This document shows, in pieces, positions 1-9,948 of a stretch of DNA of 64,000 nucleotides. The DNA is from Pelomonas dachongensis (GTDB taxonomy: Bacteria > Pseudomonadota > Gammaproteobacteria > Burkholderiales > Burkholderiaceae_C). The DNA is taken from contig NZ_JBIGHY010000010.1 of NCBI RefSeq assembly GCF_043555865.1, forward strand, positions 136,082-200,081, written 5' to 3'. Positions within the stretch are counted from its first letter, which is position 1. Every line of letters starts with the position of its first letter. A program made the translations under genes and the position numbers. The notes under the pieces are model-generated. The model saw only the letters and a list, made by a program, of their open reading frames with translations. It did not search any database and was not told where the DNA came from.

Positions 1-357
1 GCCGAGCAGTGCCGGCCAGTTGTCGGGCTCGACGAACTCCTCGATGACCCGCACATCGCAACCCGGATGGATGTCCGCGATGCGCAGCCGCAGCGCCTCG
101 GCCTTGGCCATGCCGACGGTCGAGCCCAGCGCCTGGATCTGGCGGTTGATGTTGGATTCGGAGACCTGGTCAAGGTCGATCAACGTCAGGGCAGCCACGC
201 CGCTGCGGGCAAGCGCCTCGACGGCCCACGAGCCGACGCCACCCAGCCCCACGACGGCAAAGCGCGTTGCCCGCAGGCGGGCATAGGCAGCGTCGCCATG
301 CAGGCGGCGCAAGCCGCCGAAGCGGCGCTCCAGGTCAGCGGAGTCAATGTCGGACAT
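1..357 (-). CDS. tcdA: tRNA threonylcarbamoyladenosine dehydratase TcdA, N-terminal part
   Basis: ThiF/E1-like enzyme that dehydrates tRNA t6A37 to its cyclic form using ATP. The 119 codons present begin at ATG 357 and run off the left edge. A nucleotide-binding glycine loop (GLGGVGSW, residues 37-44) follows a typical RRFGGLRRLHG start, and LIDLDQVSESNINRQ near residue 60 carries the Asp and Arg residues of the E1 adenylation fold. It lies 54 bases downstream of cpoB on the same strand with no visible terminator between, so read-through is possible. MoeB and ThiF share the fold, but the N-terminus fits TcdA (CsdL/YgdL) best. Confidence 0.85.
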   Translation of the reverse strand, partial: MSDIDSADLERRFGGLRRLHGDAAYARLRATRFAVVGLGGVGSWAVEALARSGVAALTLIDLDQVSESNINRQIQALGSTVGMAKAEALRLRIADIHPGCDVRVIEEFVEPDNWPALLG

Positions 358-411
358 GGGGATCGCCCTCTCCGCCTCGCCGTCTGGCGGCAAGGCGGGG
401 CTCCTGGCGCC

Positions 412-1194
412 TTACTTCAGCGCTGCGAGGCGTTCCTTGGCCGCCTGGGCAGCTTCGGTACGCGGGTAGGTCTTGATGAGGTCGTCCAGCGTGCGGCGCG
501 CATTGCGGTTGTCCTTCAGCTCGATCTGGCAGTTCGCCAGCGCGAGCAGCGCCTCGGGCGCGCGGGGATGGTCCGCATTGGCCGACACGAAGGCCTTGAA
601 GGTCGCGATCGCGTCCTTGTAGTCGCGCTTGCCGTACTGCGCATTGCCCAGCCAGAAGCGCACCGAGTCGGTGTAGCCACTGCTGGGATAGCGCTTCAGG
701 AAACCGTTCAGGGCGGCCACGGCCTCGGTGAAATCACCGCGGCGCACGATGCCGATGGCGGCTTCGTATTGGCTGCGTTCGTCGGGCGAGACCTGGAACT
801 CGCGGCCGTCCAGGCTCACCTTCTGCGGCTCAAGCGGCTTCAGCCGCGCTTCCACGGACTGCGACTGGTCGACCAGCTTGCGCTGTGTCTCGGACAGATC
901 GCGCGCCAGCTGTTCGTTGGTGCCGCGCAGCTTGGCGACTTCTCCGCGCAGCATGTCGATCTGGCCGTTCAGGTCCAGCAGGCTGCGGCGCAGCGTCTGC
1001 AGTTGCTCCTGCATCTGCGTGTTGAGCTGCTCGGAGCGCTGCTTGGCGGCATCGTCGTTGGCCTGGATGCGCGCTTCCAAGACCTTGATGTACTTCCGAG
1101 CCTCGTCGTCCTCGAACAAGCCCGCGTGAGCGGGCTGTGCGAAGGCTGCGCCCACGGCCAGCGCCGCGAGTGACAAACGCAGCACGCGCATCAC
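412..1194 (-). CDS. cpoB: Tol-Pal system protein CpoB (YbgF)
   Basis: Periplasmic coordinator of cell-wall synthesis and Tol-Pal-driven outer-membrane constriction at division. The 260-residue protein has a signal peptide (about residues 1-24, ending AHA), a heptad-like Gln/Leu-rich coiled coil (about 35-115, the trimerisation region in the family) and three TPR-like repeats from about 140 to the end. Its start overlaps the pal stop by four bases, the usual tolB-pal-cpoB order. The ATG at 1194 is followed directly by a second Met codon, so the start could be one codon later. Confidence 0.93.
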   Translation of the reverse strand: MMRVLRLSLAALAVGAAFAQPAHAGLFEDDEARKYIKVLEARIQANDDAAKQRSEQLNTQMQEQLQTLRRSLLDLNGQIDMLRGEVAKLRGTNEQLARDLSETQRKLVDQSQSVEARLKPLEPQKVSLDGREFQVSPDERSQYEAAIGIVRRGDFTEAVAALNGFLKRYPSSGYTDSVRFWLGNAQYGKRDYKDAIATFKAFVSANADHPRAPEALLALANCQIELKDNRNARRTLDDLIKTYPRTEAAQAAKERLAALK

Positions 1195-1727
1195 TTGTCC
1201 TTGAGCTCGACGCGGCGGTTCTTGGCCCAGGCTTCTTCACCACCGCCGGTCACGGCGGGGCGCTCCTTGCCGTAGCTGACGGCCTCGACTTGTGCAGCCT
1301 GCACGCCCAGCAGCGTCAGCGACTTGGCGACGGCTTCAGCACGGCGCTGGCCCAGGGCCAGGTTGTACTCGCGCCCGCCGCGCTCGTCGGTGTGGCCTTC
1401 GAGGTTCAGGGTCAGCTTGCGGTTGTTGTTCAGGCGCTTGGCATGCAGTTCCACCGTCGGGCGGTACTCTTCCTTGACGACGTCGCTGTCGTAGTCGAAG
1501 TAGACGACGCGCTTGTCACGGACCTGCTCGGTGTACTGGGCGTTCAGGTCGACGGTGGCGACCTTCGACTCGGGCACGGCCTGGCCGCTGTTTTGCGGCG
1601 GCGTGGCCACCGGGGCCGTGGGCTGGCGCGTTTCAACCGGCGCGGGCTCGTCCAACTTGACGGAGGAACCGCAACCTGCCAGGGCAGCGGCGGCGATCAG
1701 GGTAAGCACATGGCGGGTCAGCTTCAT
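1191..1727 (-). CDS. pal: Peptidoglycan-associated lipoprotein Pal
   Basis: Outer-membrane lipoprotein that binds peptidoglycan and TolB. The chosen start (ATG 1727) gives a 178-residue product with a short basic n-region, a hydrophobic stretch and the lipobox LAGC (Cys19). A Pro/Ala-rich linker leads to an OmpA-like domain from about residue 70, with GHTDERG and NRRVEL as the peptidoglycan-binding signatures. The frame stays open another 26 codons upstream, but that segment has no signal-peptide logic and would bury the lipobox. It sits between tolB and cpoB. Confidence 0.95.
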   Translation of the reverse strand: MKLTRHVLTLIAAAALAGCGSSVKLDEPAPVETRQPTAPVATPPQNSGQAVPESKVATVDLNAQYTEQVRDKRVVYFDYDSDVVKEEYRPTVELHAKRLNNNRKLTLNLEGHTDERGGREYNLALGQRRAEAVAKSLTLLGVQAAQVEAVSYGKERPAVTGGGEEAWAKNRRVELKDK

Positions 1728-1821
1728 TCGAGTGGTCTCCACAACAGACAGGGGGCGGGGTAACAGGGCGCGGCCTGGGCGGCCGGGCGCGTGATTGTCC
1801 AACAAGGTTGGACGTCAGGGT

Positions 1822-3105
1822 TCATGGCGCGAACGGGCCCCAGGTGGGCTCGCGGACATCGGCCAACGTGACGAGCAGCGGCGTCTTGATCTTGCCGTCC
1901 AGCGTCGTGGTCATCAGCACCTCCTTGCCACCGGCGCGGCTGGCATAGACGATCAGCCGGCCATTCGGTGCGAACGACGGACTTTCGTCGTCGTTGGCTT
2001 CGCTGATCTGCTGCGCCTGGCCGGTGGCGAGGTCCAGCACCGACAGGCGGAAGGCGCCGCCGGTCCGGGTGATGTAGGCCAGCGTCTTGCCGTCGGGGCT
2101 GAGGGCCGGGCTGATGTTGTAGTTGCCGCTGAAGGTCACGCGTTCGGCCGCGCCGCCGCCGGCGGGCATGCGGTAGATCTGCGGGCTGCCGCCACGGTCG
2201 CTGACGAAGTAGATCTTGCTGCCATCGGGCGCGAAGCAGGCTTCGGTGTCGATGGCGCTGCTCTGGGCGATGCGGCGCACGCCGCTGCCGTCGCGGTTGA
2301 TGACGAACAGCTGCGTGCCGCCGTCGCGCGACAGGCTCAGCACGAGGCGCTGGCCATCGGGCGACCAGGCCGGCGCGCTGTTGGTGCCCTTGAAGTCGGC
2401 CAGCACGCGGCGCTGGCCGGTCTGCACGTCCTGGATGCGCACGGTGGCCTTGCGGCTCTCGAACGACACGTAGGCCAGTTCCCGGCCATTGGGCGACCAG
2501 GCCGGCGAGATGATGGGGTCGACGCTGTTCAGCGCGGCGCGGGCGCCCTCGCCGTCGGCATCGGCGACGACCAGGCTGTAGCGCGCACCGGCCTTGGTGA
2601 CGTAGGCCATGCGGGTGGCGAACACGCCGCGCTCGCCGGTGAGCTTCTGGTAGATCATGTCCGCGATGCGGTGCGCCGCGAGGCGCGCATCGTCCGGCAT
2701 CACGGCCTGGGCCTCGCCGATGCTCTCGGCGCCCTTGACGACGTCCCAGAGCTTGAAGCGGATGTCCAGCCGCCCGTCGGCCAGCCGCGTGACCGACCCG
2801 GCCACCAGCGCATCGGCCTGGCGCGAGCGCCACTCGGCGAAGGCGGGGCTGCTGGCCTCGCTCAAGCCGGCGGGCGCATCGACGGTGCGGAACAGGCCGC
2901 TGCGCTCCAGGTCGGCGCGGATGATGGCGGCGATCGGCTGCGGCGACTGCGACTGATCGCGGAAGTCGACGATGGCGACCGGGATGCGGGTGCCGCCGAC
3001 ACCGGCGATGTCAATGCGCATCTGCGCGAGTGCGGGGCCTGCGCCCAGGCCCGCGAGGGCGGCCAGGGCCGCGAGACTGCGACGGCGGGAAACGGATTCG
3101 AGCAT
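1822..3105 (-). CDS. tolB: Tol-Pal system beta-propeller protein TolB
   Basis: Periplasmic beta-propeller that links Pal to the inner-membrane TolQRA motor. The 427-residue product starts at ATG 3105 with a signal peptide of about 30 residues ending in PALAQ. The N-terminal domain (about 35-160) precedes five WD40/PD40-like blades with repeated SPDG or APDG motifs (for example SPALSPDGKTLAY). An upstream extension of 27 codons is open but is not signal-like. A strong hairpin lies just upstream at 3140-3179. tolQRA would normally precede tolB but are absent here; rng is the upstream neighbour. Confidence 0.94.
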   Translation of the reverse strand: MLESVSRRRSLAALAALAGLGAGPALAQMRIDIAGVGGTRIPVAIVDFRDQSQSPQPIAAIIRADLERSGLFRTVDAPAGLSEASSPAFAEWRSRQADALVAGSVTRLADGRLDIRFKLWDVVKGAESIGEAQAVMPDDARLAAHRIADMIYQKLTGERGVFATRMAYVTKAGARYSLVVADADGEGARAALNSVDPIISPAWSPNGRELAYVSFESRKATVRIQDVQTGQRRVLADFKGTNSAPAWSPDGQRLVLSLSRDGGTQLFVINRDGSGVRRIAQSSAIDTEACFAPDGSKIYFVSDRGGSPQIYRMPAGGGAAERVTFSGNYNISPALSPDGKTLAYITRTGGAFRLSVLDLATGQAQQISEANDDESPSFAPNGRLIVYASRAGGKEVLMTTTLDGKIKTPLLVTLADVREPTWGPFAP

Positions 3106-3139
3106 GGCGCGCGATTCTGCCGCAGACGCCGAAGTTGTA

Positions 3140-3179
3140 ACGTCAGACAAGGCCGCGTCCCGCGCGGGCCTTCTGACGT
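3140..3179 (-). promoter_or_regulatory. Bulged hairpin between rng and tolB
   Basis: Imperfect inverted repeat: a 7-base outer arm (3140-3146 with 3173-3179) and a 6-base inner arm (AAGGCC 3149-3154 with GGCCTT 3167-3172), with a two-base bulge at 3147-3148. It begins four bases past the rng stop and ends 34 bases before the tolB ATG on the same strand. No T-tract follows in the minus direction, so it is not a classical terminator. It may limit read-through or protect an mRNA end. Confidence 0.4.
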
Positions 3180-3182
3180 CGA

Positions 3183-4673
<1,491 letters not shown>

Positions 4674-4718
4674 CGCGAACCTTTGAATACTGACCCATGC
4701 GCCCAGCAGGCGCAGGTG

Positions 4719-5321
4719 TCAAAACTCAAAGCCGAATTTGTCCAACAGCTGCGCTGTCTCAAAGAGGGGCAACCCCATGATGCCCGAGTAGCTGCCGGCA
4801 ATCTTCACGATCCACGCGGCGGCCTGGCTCTGGATCGCGTATGACCCCGCCTTGCCGAAGGGCTCGCCGGTGTCGACATAGCGCGCGATCTGCGCGGCGG
4901 ACAGCGGCGCGAACTCCACCTGCGACACGTTCAACGCGGCCACGCGGCGCGTCGCATCGGCCACCGTGACGGCCGTGATGACGCGGTGCGTGCGCCCGGC
5001 CAGCAGCGCCAGCGTGCGCGCGGCATCGGTCGCGTCGACGGGCTTGCCGAGGATGAGATCGTCGATGGCCACCGTCGTGTCGGCGCACAGCACGGGCGCG
5101 GGCGGCAGGCCGCGCGCAGCCAGACGTGCGAGGGCCGCATCCAGCTTGGCGGTGGTCACGCGGGCGCAGTAGGTCTCGGGCGGCTCGCCCGGCTGCACCG
5201 CTTCCAACGCCTCGGCGTCCTCGTCGGCGCCAGGCAGCAGCAGCTCCTGCGGGACACCCAGCTGGTCCAGCAACTGGCGGCGGCGCGGGCTCTGCGAGGC
5301 GAGGTAGAGGAATCCGGTCAT
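4719..5321 (-). CDS. maf: Maf-type nucleoside triphosphate pyrophosphatase
   Basis: House-cleaning enzyme that hydrolyses non-canonical or excess NTPs to NMPs (YhdE-type Maf acts on dTTP and UTP). The 200-residue protein opens with the family signature YLASQSPRRRQLL and carries the catalytic ADTTVAIDD segment and GKAGSYAIQ. The start at 5321 overlaps the rlmH stop by four bases, whereas the longer open frame upstream is shadow of rlmH. Family members differ in base preference, so the exact substrate is inferred from the rlmH-maf-rng context. Confidence 0.92.
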   Translation of the reverse strand: MTGFLYLASQSPRRRQLLDQLGVPQELLLPGADEDAEALEAVQPGEPPETYCARVTTAKLDAALARLAARGLPPAPVLCADTTVAIDDLILGKPVDATDAARTLALLAGRTHRVITAVTVADATRRVAALNVSQVEFAPLSAAQIARYVDTGEPFGKAGSYAIQSQAAAWIVKIAGSYSGIMGLPLFETAQLLDKFGFEF

Positions 5322-5794
5322 TCGCGGTGGTAGGGATGGCCGGTCGTCACGGTCCAGGCACGGTACAGCCCCTCGGCCAGCAGCACCCGGGCGAAGGCGT
5401 GCGGCAGCGTCAGGTCGGACAGGCGCAGCGTCTCGTCCGCCGTTGCCTTCAGGTCGGGATGCAGGCCGTCGGGGCCGCCGATGATCAGCGCGGCGTCGCG
5501 GCCCTCGCCCATCCACAGCTTCAGCCGCTCGGCCAGCTGCACGCTGGTGCGACGTTCGCCACGCTCGTCCAGGATGATGCGGCGCACGCCCCTGCCCGTT
5601 GACTGCAGCGCCGCCTCGATGCGGGCGGCTTCTGCGGCCATGAGTTGCTCCGCCGTCTTGCTGCCCCGCGTCTCGGCCTTGACGGCCTTCAGCTCCAGCT
5701 TCAGTTCAGGCGGAAACCGCTTGGCGAAGTCCTCGTAGGCGGTGTCCGCCCAGGCCGGCTGGCGCTGGCCCACGGCGACCAGGAACAGCCGCAT
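5318..5794 (-). CDS. rlmH: 23S rRNA pseudouridine-1915 N3-methyltransferase RlmH
   Basis: SPOUT methyltransferase that modifies pseudouridine 1915 in helix 69 of 23S rRNA. At 158 residues it is close to the E. coli enzyme (155). It starts MRLFLVAVGQ, has the knotted SAM-binding segment ALIIGGPDGLH and ends with the conserved TGHPYHRE. Its ATG shares one base with the rsfS stop (TGATG), so the two are translationally coupled, and its own stop overlaps the maf start. Confidence 0.95.
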   Translation of the reverse strand: MRLFLVAVGQRQPAWADTAYEDFAKRFPPELKLELKAVKAETRGSKTAEQLMAAEAARIEAALQSTGRGVRRIILDERGERRTSVQLAERLKLWMGEGRDAALIIGGPDGLHPDLKATADETLRLSDLTLPHAFARVLLAEGLYRAWTVTTGHPYHRE

Positions 5795-6513
5795 CAGCCC
5801 TTCTTGGCCGCGGTCTTCTTCGCTGGCGCCTTCTTGGCGACGACCTTTTTGGCCGCCGTCTTCGCGGGCGCTGCGGCCTTGCGGGCAGGCGCGGCCTTCG
5901 GCGCGGGGGCCGCCTTGGCCGCCGTCTTCTTGGCCGCCGGCTTGGCCGCGCCGACCTTGATGGTTTTGGCGGCAGGCGTCTTGCTGCCCACCACGCGGCT
6001 CACGCCCTTCTTGGCGGGCGCGGCCTTCTTGGCAGCCGGCGCCGCAGCCTTCTTGGCGGGGGCCTTCTTGCCACCCACAGGGCCCAGCTCCTGCACAGGC
6101 TTCTTCTTGGATGCCTTGGCAGGCTTCGCGGACGCATCCTCGGAAGCCTTGACCAGCCGCGTCTCGCCGTCGCTCACCTTGAGCTTGACGGGCTTGCCGC
6201 CCCAGATCTCTTCGAGGTGGTAGTAGTCGCGGATGGCCGGCTGCATCACGTGCACGACGGCCGCGCCGCAGTCCACGATGATCCATTCGCCGTTGTCCTC
6301 GCCCTCGGTGCGCATGACCTGCAGGCCGCGGCCCTTGACCGTCTCACGCACGCTGGAGGCCAGGGCCTTGGTCTGCCGGTTGCTGGTGCCGGAGGCGATG
6401 ATGACGCGCTCGAACAGCGGCGACAGATGCTCGGTGTTGAACACGACGATGTTCTGGGCCTTGACGTCCTCGAGTCCATCGACGATGGCTCGTTGCAGCT
6501 TGCGAATGTCCAT
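5794..6513 (-). CDS. rsfS: Ribosomal silencing factor RsfS with long Lys/Ala-rich tail
   Basis: Binds uL14 and blocks 30S-50S joining under starvation. Residues 1 to about 115 are a standard RsfS domain (VVFNTEHLSPLFERVIIASG, GEWIIVDCG, HVMQPAIRDYYHLEEIW). The remaining 125 or so residues are an Ala/Lys/Pro tail made of AAKK, PAKK and KAAP repeats, resembling histone H1-like bacterial C-termini, so the product is about twice the usual length (105-130). No frame break is visible and codon use stays GC-rich. The tail may bind RNA or DNA nonspecifically. nadD lies directly upstream with no gap. Confidence 0.9.
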   Translation of the reverse strand: MDIRKLQRAIVDGLEDVKAQNIVVFNTEHLSPLFERVIIASGTSNRQTKALASSVRETVKGRGLQVMRTEGEDNGEWIIVDCGAAVVHVMQPAIRDYYHLEEIWGGKPVKLKVSDGETRLVKASEDASAKPAKASKKKPVQELGPVGGKKAPAKKAAAPAAKKAAPAKKGVSRVVGSKTPAAKTIKVGAAKPAAKKTAAKAAPAPKAAPARKAAAPAKTAAKKVVAKKAPAKKTAAKKG

Positions 6514-7101
6514 TCAGGGCTTCTTCTCGTATAGGCGGTGCGAGGCAATATAGCTCGCGACCGCGGCGCCCACCAAGGGGCTGATGTCGCCGCCGCGCGC
6601 GATGGCCTCGCGCACGGCGGTCGATGAAATGGGGGTGTTCGGCAGGTCCAGCACCTGCAGTCGGTGCGATGGCATGCCGGGCGGCGTGACGACGGCCTCG
6701 CCCGCACGCGGCACGACCACCAGCGTCGCCAGCTCGGTGACGACCTCCGCACGGTACCAGCTGGGCAGCCGCGAGTACTGGTCCTGGCCGATGAGGAACA
6801 TCAGCTCGGCACCCGTGTACTGCTGCGCGAATTCTCGCAGCGTATCGGCCGTGAAGCTGGGGCCCCGGCGGTGCAGCTCGCGGTCGTCGATGAGGAAACG
6901 CGATTCGCCAGCCGTCAGGCACTTCAGCATCTGCACGCGATGCACCCCGGCGGCCATGATCTGGTCGGGCTTCTGCCACTGGCGGCCGGCCGGCAGCCAC
7001 AGCAGGCGATCGGGCGCCAACGCGTCGAGCGCAAAGCGGGCAAAGGCCAGGTGGCCCAGGTGAGGCGGGTCGAAGCTGCCGCCGAAAAGGGCCAACTTCA
7101 T
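6514..7101 (-). CDS. nadD: Nicotinate-nucleotide adenylyltransferase NadD
   Basis: Converts nicotinate mononucleotide and ATP to deamido-NAD in NAD synthesis. The 195-residue protein starts MKLALFGGSFDPPHLGH, the nucleotidyltransferase (T/H)xGH-type motif, and has PNTPISSTAVR near the end, the ISSTxxR signature. The start at 7101 overlaps the hemF stop by four bases, and the open frame extending to 7290 is hemF shadow. The nadD-rsfS-rlmH-maf order is conserved in betaproteobacteria. Confidence 0.94.
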   Translation of the reverse strand: MKLALFGGSFDPPHLGHLAFARFALDALAPDRLLWLPAGRQWQKPDQIMAAGVHRVQMLKCLTAGESRFLIDDRELHRRGPSFTADTLREFAQQYTGAELMFLIGQDQYSRLPSWYRAEVVTELATLVVVPRAGEAVVTPPGMPSHRLQVLDLPNTPISSTAVREAIARGGDISPLVGAAVASYIASHRLYEKKP

Positions 7102-8045
7102 AGCCAGAGGGCGGTCGGGGTTTCGTCGGCCCAGTCGCGCGGGCGCAGGAAGTCGGTGTACAGGCGCGCCTCGGGCGTGCCCGGGTCGGGCGCCCAGTCG
7201 TAGCGCCACTTCACCTGCGGCGGCATGGACATCAGGATGGATTCCGTCCGACCGCCGGACTGCAACCCGAACAGTGTTCCACGGTCCCACACGAGGTTGA
7301 ACTCGACATAGCGACCACGCCGGTAGGACTGGAAGTCGCGCTCGCGCTCTCCATAGGCATAGCCGTGGCGGCGCTCGACGATGGGCAGGTAGGCGCCCAG
7401 GAAGGCATCGCCGACCGCGCGGATCAGCCCGAAGCCGGCGTCGAAGCCACCGGAACCTTCAGGGACAGCAAAGTCGTCGAAGAAGATGCCGCCGATGCCG
7501 CGCGGCTCGTTGCGGTGCTTCAGGAAGAAGTAGTCGTCGCACCACGTCTTGAACTTCGGGTACAGCTGCGCGTCCTGCACGTCCAGCGCACTGCGGCAGG
7601 TGCGGTGGAAGTGCTGCGCGTCGCGCTCGTAGCCGTAGAACGGCGTGAGGTCCATGCCACCGCCGAACCAGGTCACCGCCGGCGCGCCGGCTGGCAGCGC
7701 AGCGAACATGCGCACGTTCATATGCACGGTCGGCACGAAGGGGTTCTGCGGGTGGATGACCAGCGAGACGCCCATGGCCTCGAACGGCGCGCCGGCCAGT
7801 TCGGGGCGGTGCTGTGTGGCCGACGGCGGCAGCACGCGGCCCTTCACGTGCGAGAAGTTGACGCCACCGCGCTCAAACACCGCGCCGCCTTCGATGAGGC
7901 GCGACAGGCCGTCGCCCTCCAGCCGGCCGCCGGGTTCGCGGGTCCAGCCGTCGCTGATGAAGGCATTGCCGTCGACCCCCTCCAGCGCGCTGACGATGCG
8001 CTGTTGAAGGTCCAGCAGATAGTCACGGACGGCTTGGCTGTTCAT
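7098..8045 (-). CDS. hemF: Oxygen-dependent coproporphyrinogen III oxidase HemF
   Basis: Aerobic decarboxylation of coproporphyrinogen III to protoporphyrinogen IX in haem synthesis. The 315-residue protein has family blocks FERGGVNFSHV, HMNVRMFAA, WFGGGMDLTPFYGYERDAQHFH, EPRGIGGIFFDDF and RGRYVEFNLVWDRGT, covering the substrate pocket and metal-linked His residues. It overlaps the acyltransferase upstream (8042) and nadD downstream by four bases each, indicating one transcript. Confidence 0.96.
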   Translation of the reverse strand: MNSQAVRDYLLDLQQRIVSALEGVDGNAFISDGWTREPGGRLEGDGLSRLIEGGAVFERGGVNFSHVKGRVLPPSATQHRPELAGAPFEAMGVSLVIHPQNPFVPTVHMNVRMFAALPAGAPAVTWFGGGMDLTPFYGYERDAQHFHRTCRSALDVQDAQLYPKFKTWCDDYFFLKHRNEPRGIGGIFFDDFAVPEGSGGFDAGFGLIRAVGDAFLGAYLPIVERRHGYAYGERERDFQSYRRGRYVEFNLVWDRGTLFGLQSGGRTESILMSMPPQVKWRYDWAPDPGTPEARLYTDFLRPRDWADETPTALWL

Positions 8046-8662
8046 GGGCGAGGTTGGATGGGGCTGGCCAGCGCCGGCTTGCAGCCGACGCGATGACCCA
8101 GGTAATCGGCAAACGCGGCGAAATCGGCCTCCACGTTACCCGTCAATCGAACGAAGCGGGTCAACGAGACGACGCGCTGTTGAAAGTCAAAGTAGCACAG
8201 GCCCACCGGCACGCCGGCCTGCACGGCCACCTGATAGGCACCCGTGCGCCAGCCGCTGGCCCGCGAGCGCGTGCCCTCGGGGGCGACGGCCAGCCAGAAG
8301 CGCTCGCCGCGCGCGGCGGCCTCGCGCATCTGCGCTACCGTGTCGGCGACGATGCCGTGGCGGCTGTTGCGGTCCACCGCCACCCCACCGATCCCGCGCG
8401 CCCAGCGGCCCAGCAGCGGCACCTTGAACAGGCTGTCCTTGCCCCAGAAGCGCAACTGGAGTCCGAGCGCCCACTTAGCCAGCACGCCGATGACGAAATC
8501 CCAGTTGGACGTGTGCGGATAGACCAGGATGACGCCCTGCTCCGCCGGCACGCCAGGTGCGTCCACCGTCCAGCCGAACAGACCCAGCAAGCCGCGCGCC
8601 AACCCCGAGGGGCGGCCGTGCGGTTGCAGCGGTCCGCTCAGGACGGCGGGTTGCAACGTCAA
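8042..8662 (-). CDS. Lysophospholipid acyltransferase family protein
   Basis: Member of the PlsC-like acyltransferase superfamily (206 residues). The catalytic block is HTSNWD (the HxxxxD motif) near residue 50 and the second block is PEGTRSRASGW near residue 127. Substrate is not known; relatives are annotated 1-acyl-glycerol-3-phosphate acyltransferases, but this compact HTSNWD subgroup is distinct from essential PlsC. The start overlaps the purD stop by four bases. A second member of the same subgroup lies at 29102-29692. Confidence 0.82.
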   Translation of the reverse strand: MTLQPAVLSGPLQPHGRPSGLARGLLGLFGWTVDAPGVPAEQGVILVYPHTSNWDFVIGVLAKWALGLQLRFWGKDSLFKVPLLGRWARGIGGVAVDRNSRHGIVADTVAQMREAAARGERFWLAVAPEGTRSRASGWRTGAYQVAVQAGVPVGLCYFDFQQRVVSLTRFVRLTGNVEADFAAFADYLGHRVGCKPALASPIQPRP

Positions 8663-9945
8663 CGCTTGATGGCCCGGTGGCCGATGTCCGACCGGTACTG
8701 CCGGCCGGCGAACTGGATGCCGGCCGCGAGCTCATAGGCCGCCTGCGCGGCGGTGCGGGCGGACTCGCCCAACGCCGTCACGCACAGCACGCGGCCGCCG
8801 CTGGTCACCAGCTTGCCGTCGACCTCGGCGGTGCCGGCATGAAACACCATGGCCTCGGCCTCGTCGGCCGGCAGGCCCGTGATCGCGTCGCCCTTGCGCG
8901 GATTCAGCGGGTAGCCCTCGGCCGCGAGCACCACGCCCAGCGCGACGCGGCGGTCCCACTGCAGCTCGACCTGATCCAGCGTGCCGTCGGTGGCGTCCAT
9001 CAACAGCTCGAACAGATCGCTCTTGAGCCGCATCATGATGGGCTGGGTCTCGGGGTCGCCCATGCGGGTGTTGAACTCGACGGTGCGCGGCTGGCCGTGC
9101 TCGTCGATCATCAGGCCGGCATACAGAAAGCCGGTGAACGGATGGCCGTCCTTGGCCATGCCGGCGATGGTCGGCTGGATGATCTCGTGCATGACCTTGG
9201 CGTGCACATTGGGCGTGACGACCGGCGCGGGCGAATAGGCGCCCATGCCGCCGGTGTTGGGGCCTTCGTCGCCGTCCAGCAGGCGCTTGTGGTCCTGGCT
9301 GGTGGCCAGCGACACGACATGCTTGCCGTCGCAGACGACGATGAAGCTGGCCTCCTCGCCGGCGAGGAAGTCCTCGATGACCACGCGCGCGCCGCCGTCG
9401 TTGTGCACGACGCCCAGCTTGTTGTCTTCCAGGATCCAGCTGATCGCCTCGTGGGCCTCCGCCAGCGTCGTCGCGACGACGACGCCCTTGCCGGCTGCCA
9501 GGCCGTCGGCCTTGATGACGATGGGCGCGCCACGGCCGTCCACGTAGGCGTGGGCGGCGGCCGGGTCGCAGAAGGTCTCGTAGGCCGCCGTCGGGATGCC
9601 GTGGCGCTTCATGAAGTCCTTGGCGAAAGCCTTGGACGACTCCAGCTGCGCTGCCGCCTTGGTGGGGCCGAAGATGCGCAGGCCGCGCGCACGGAACTCG
9701 TCCACGACGCCGGCTGCCAGTGCGGCCTCGGGGCCCACGACGGTCAGCGTGATCTTCTGTTCGACCGCGAAGTCGGCCAGCGCCTTCGCATCGGTGGCGG
9801 CGATGTCCACGTTCTGCAGCCGCTCGTCGCGCGCCGTGCCGCCGTTGCCGGGCGCCACAAACACCTGGCTCACACGCTCGCCCTGGAGCAGCTTCCAGCC
9901 CAGCGCGTGCTCACGGCCACCGTTGCCGATAACAAGAACTTTCAT
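8659..9945 (-). CDS. purD: Phosphoribosylamine-glycine ligase PurD
   Basis: ATP-grasp enzyme of purine synthesis that forms GAR from phosphoribosylamine, glycine and ATP. The length of 428 residues is typical. It starts MKVLVIGNGGREHALGWK, has FGPTKAAAQLESSKAFAK and the metal-binding FNTRMGDPETQ. Three bases separate it from the yebC stop, and its own stop overlaps the acyltransferase start, so it belongs to the long minus-strand run. Confidence 0.96.
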   Translation of the reverse strand: MKVLVIGNGGREHALGWKLLQGERVSQVFVAPGNGGTARDERLQNVDIAATDAKALADFAVEQKITLTVVGPEAALAAGVVDEFRARGLRIFGPTKAAAQLESSKAFAKDFMKRHGIPTAAYETFCDPAAAHAYVDGRGAPIVIKADGLAAGKGVVVATTLAEAHEAISWILEDNKLGVVHNDGGARVVIEDFLAGEEASFIVVCDGKHVVSLATSQDHKRLLDGDEGPNTGGMGAYSPAPVVTPNVHAKVMHEIIQPTIAGMAKDGHPFTGFLYAGLMIDEHGQPRTVEFNTRMGDPETQPIMMRLKSDLFELLMDATDGTLDQVELQWDRRVALGVVLAAEGYPLNPRKGDAITGLPADEAEAMVFHAGTAEVDGKLVTSGGRVLCVTALGESARTAAQAAYELAAGIQFAGRQYRSDIGHRAIKR

Positions 9946-9948
9946 CGT

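Noticed and set aside
5797..6170. Tandem DNA repeat array in the rsfS tail
   Set aside because: The repetition is at protein level (Ala/Lys/Pro); the DNA units vary in length and sequence.
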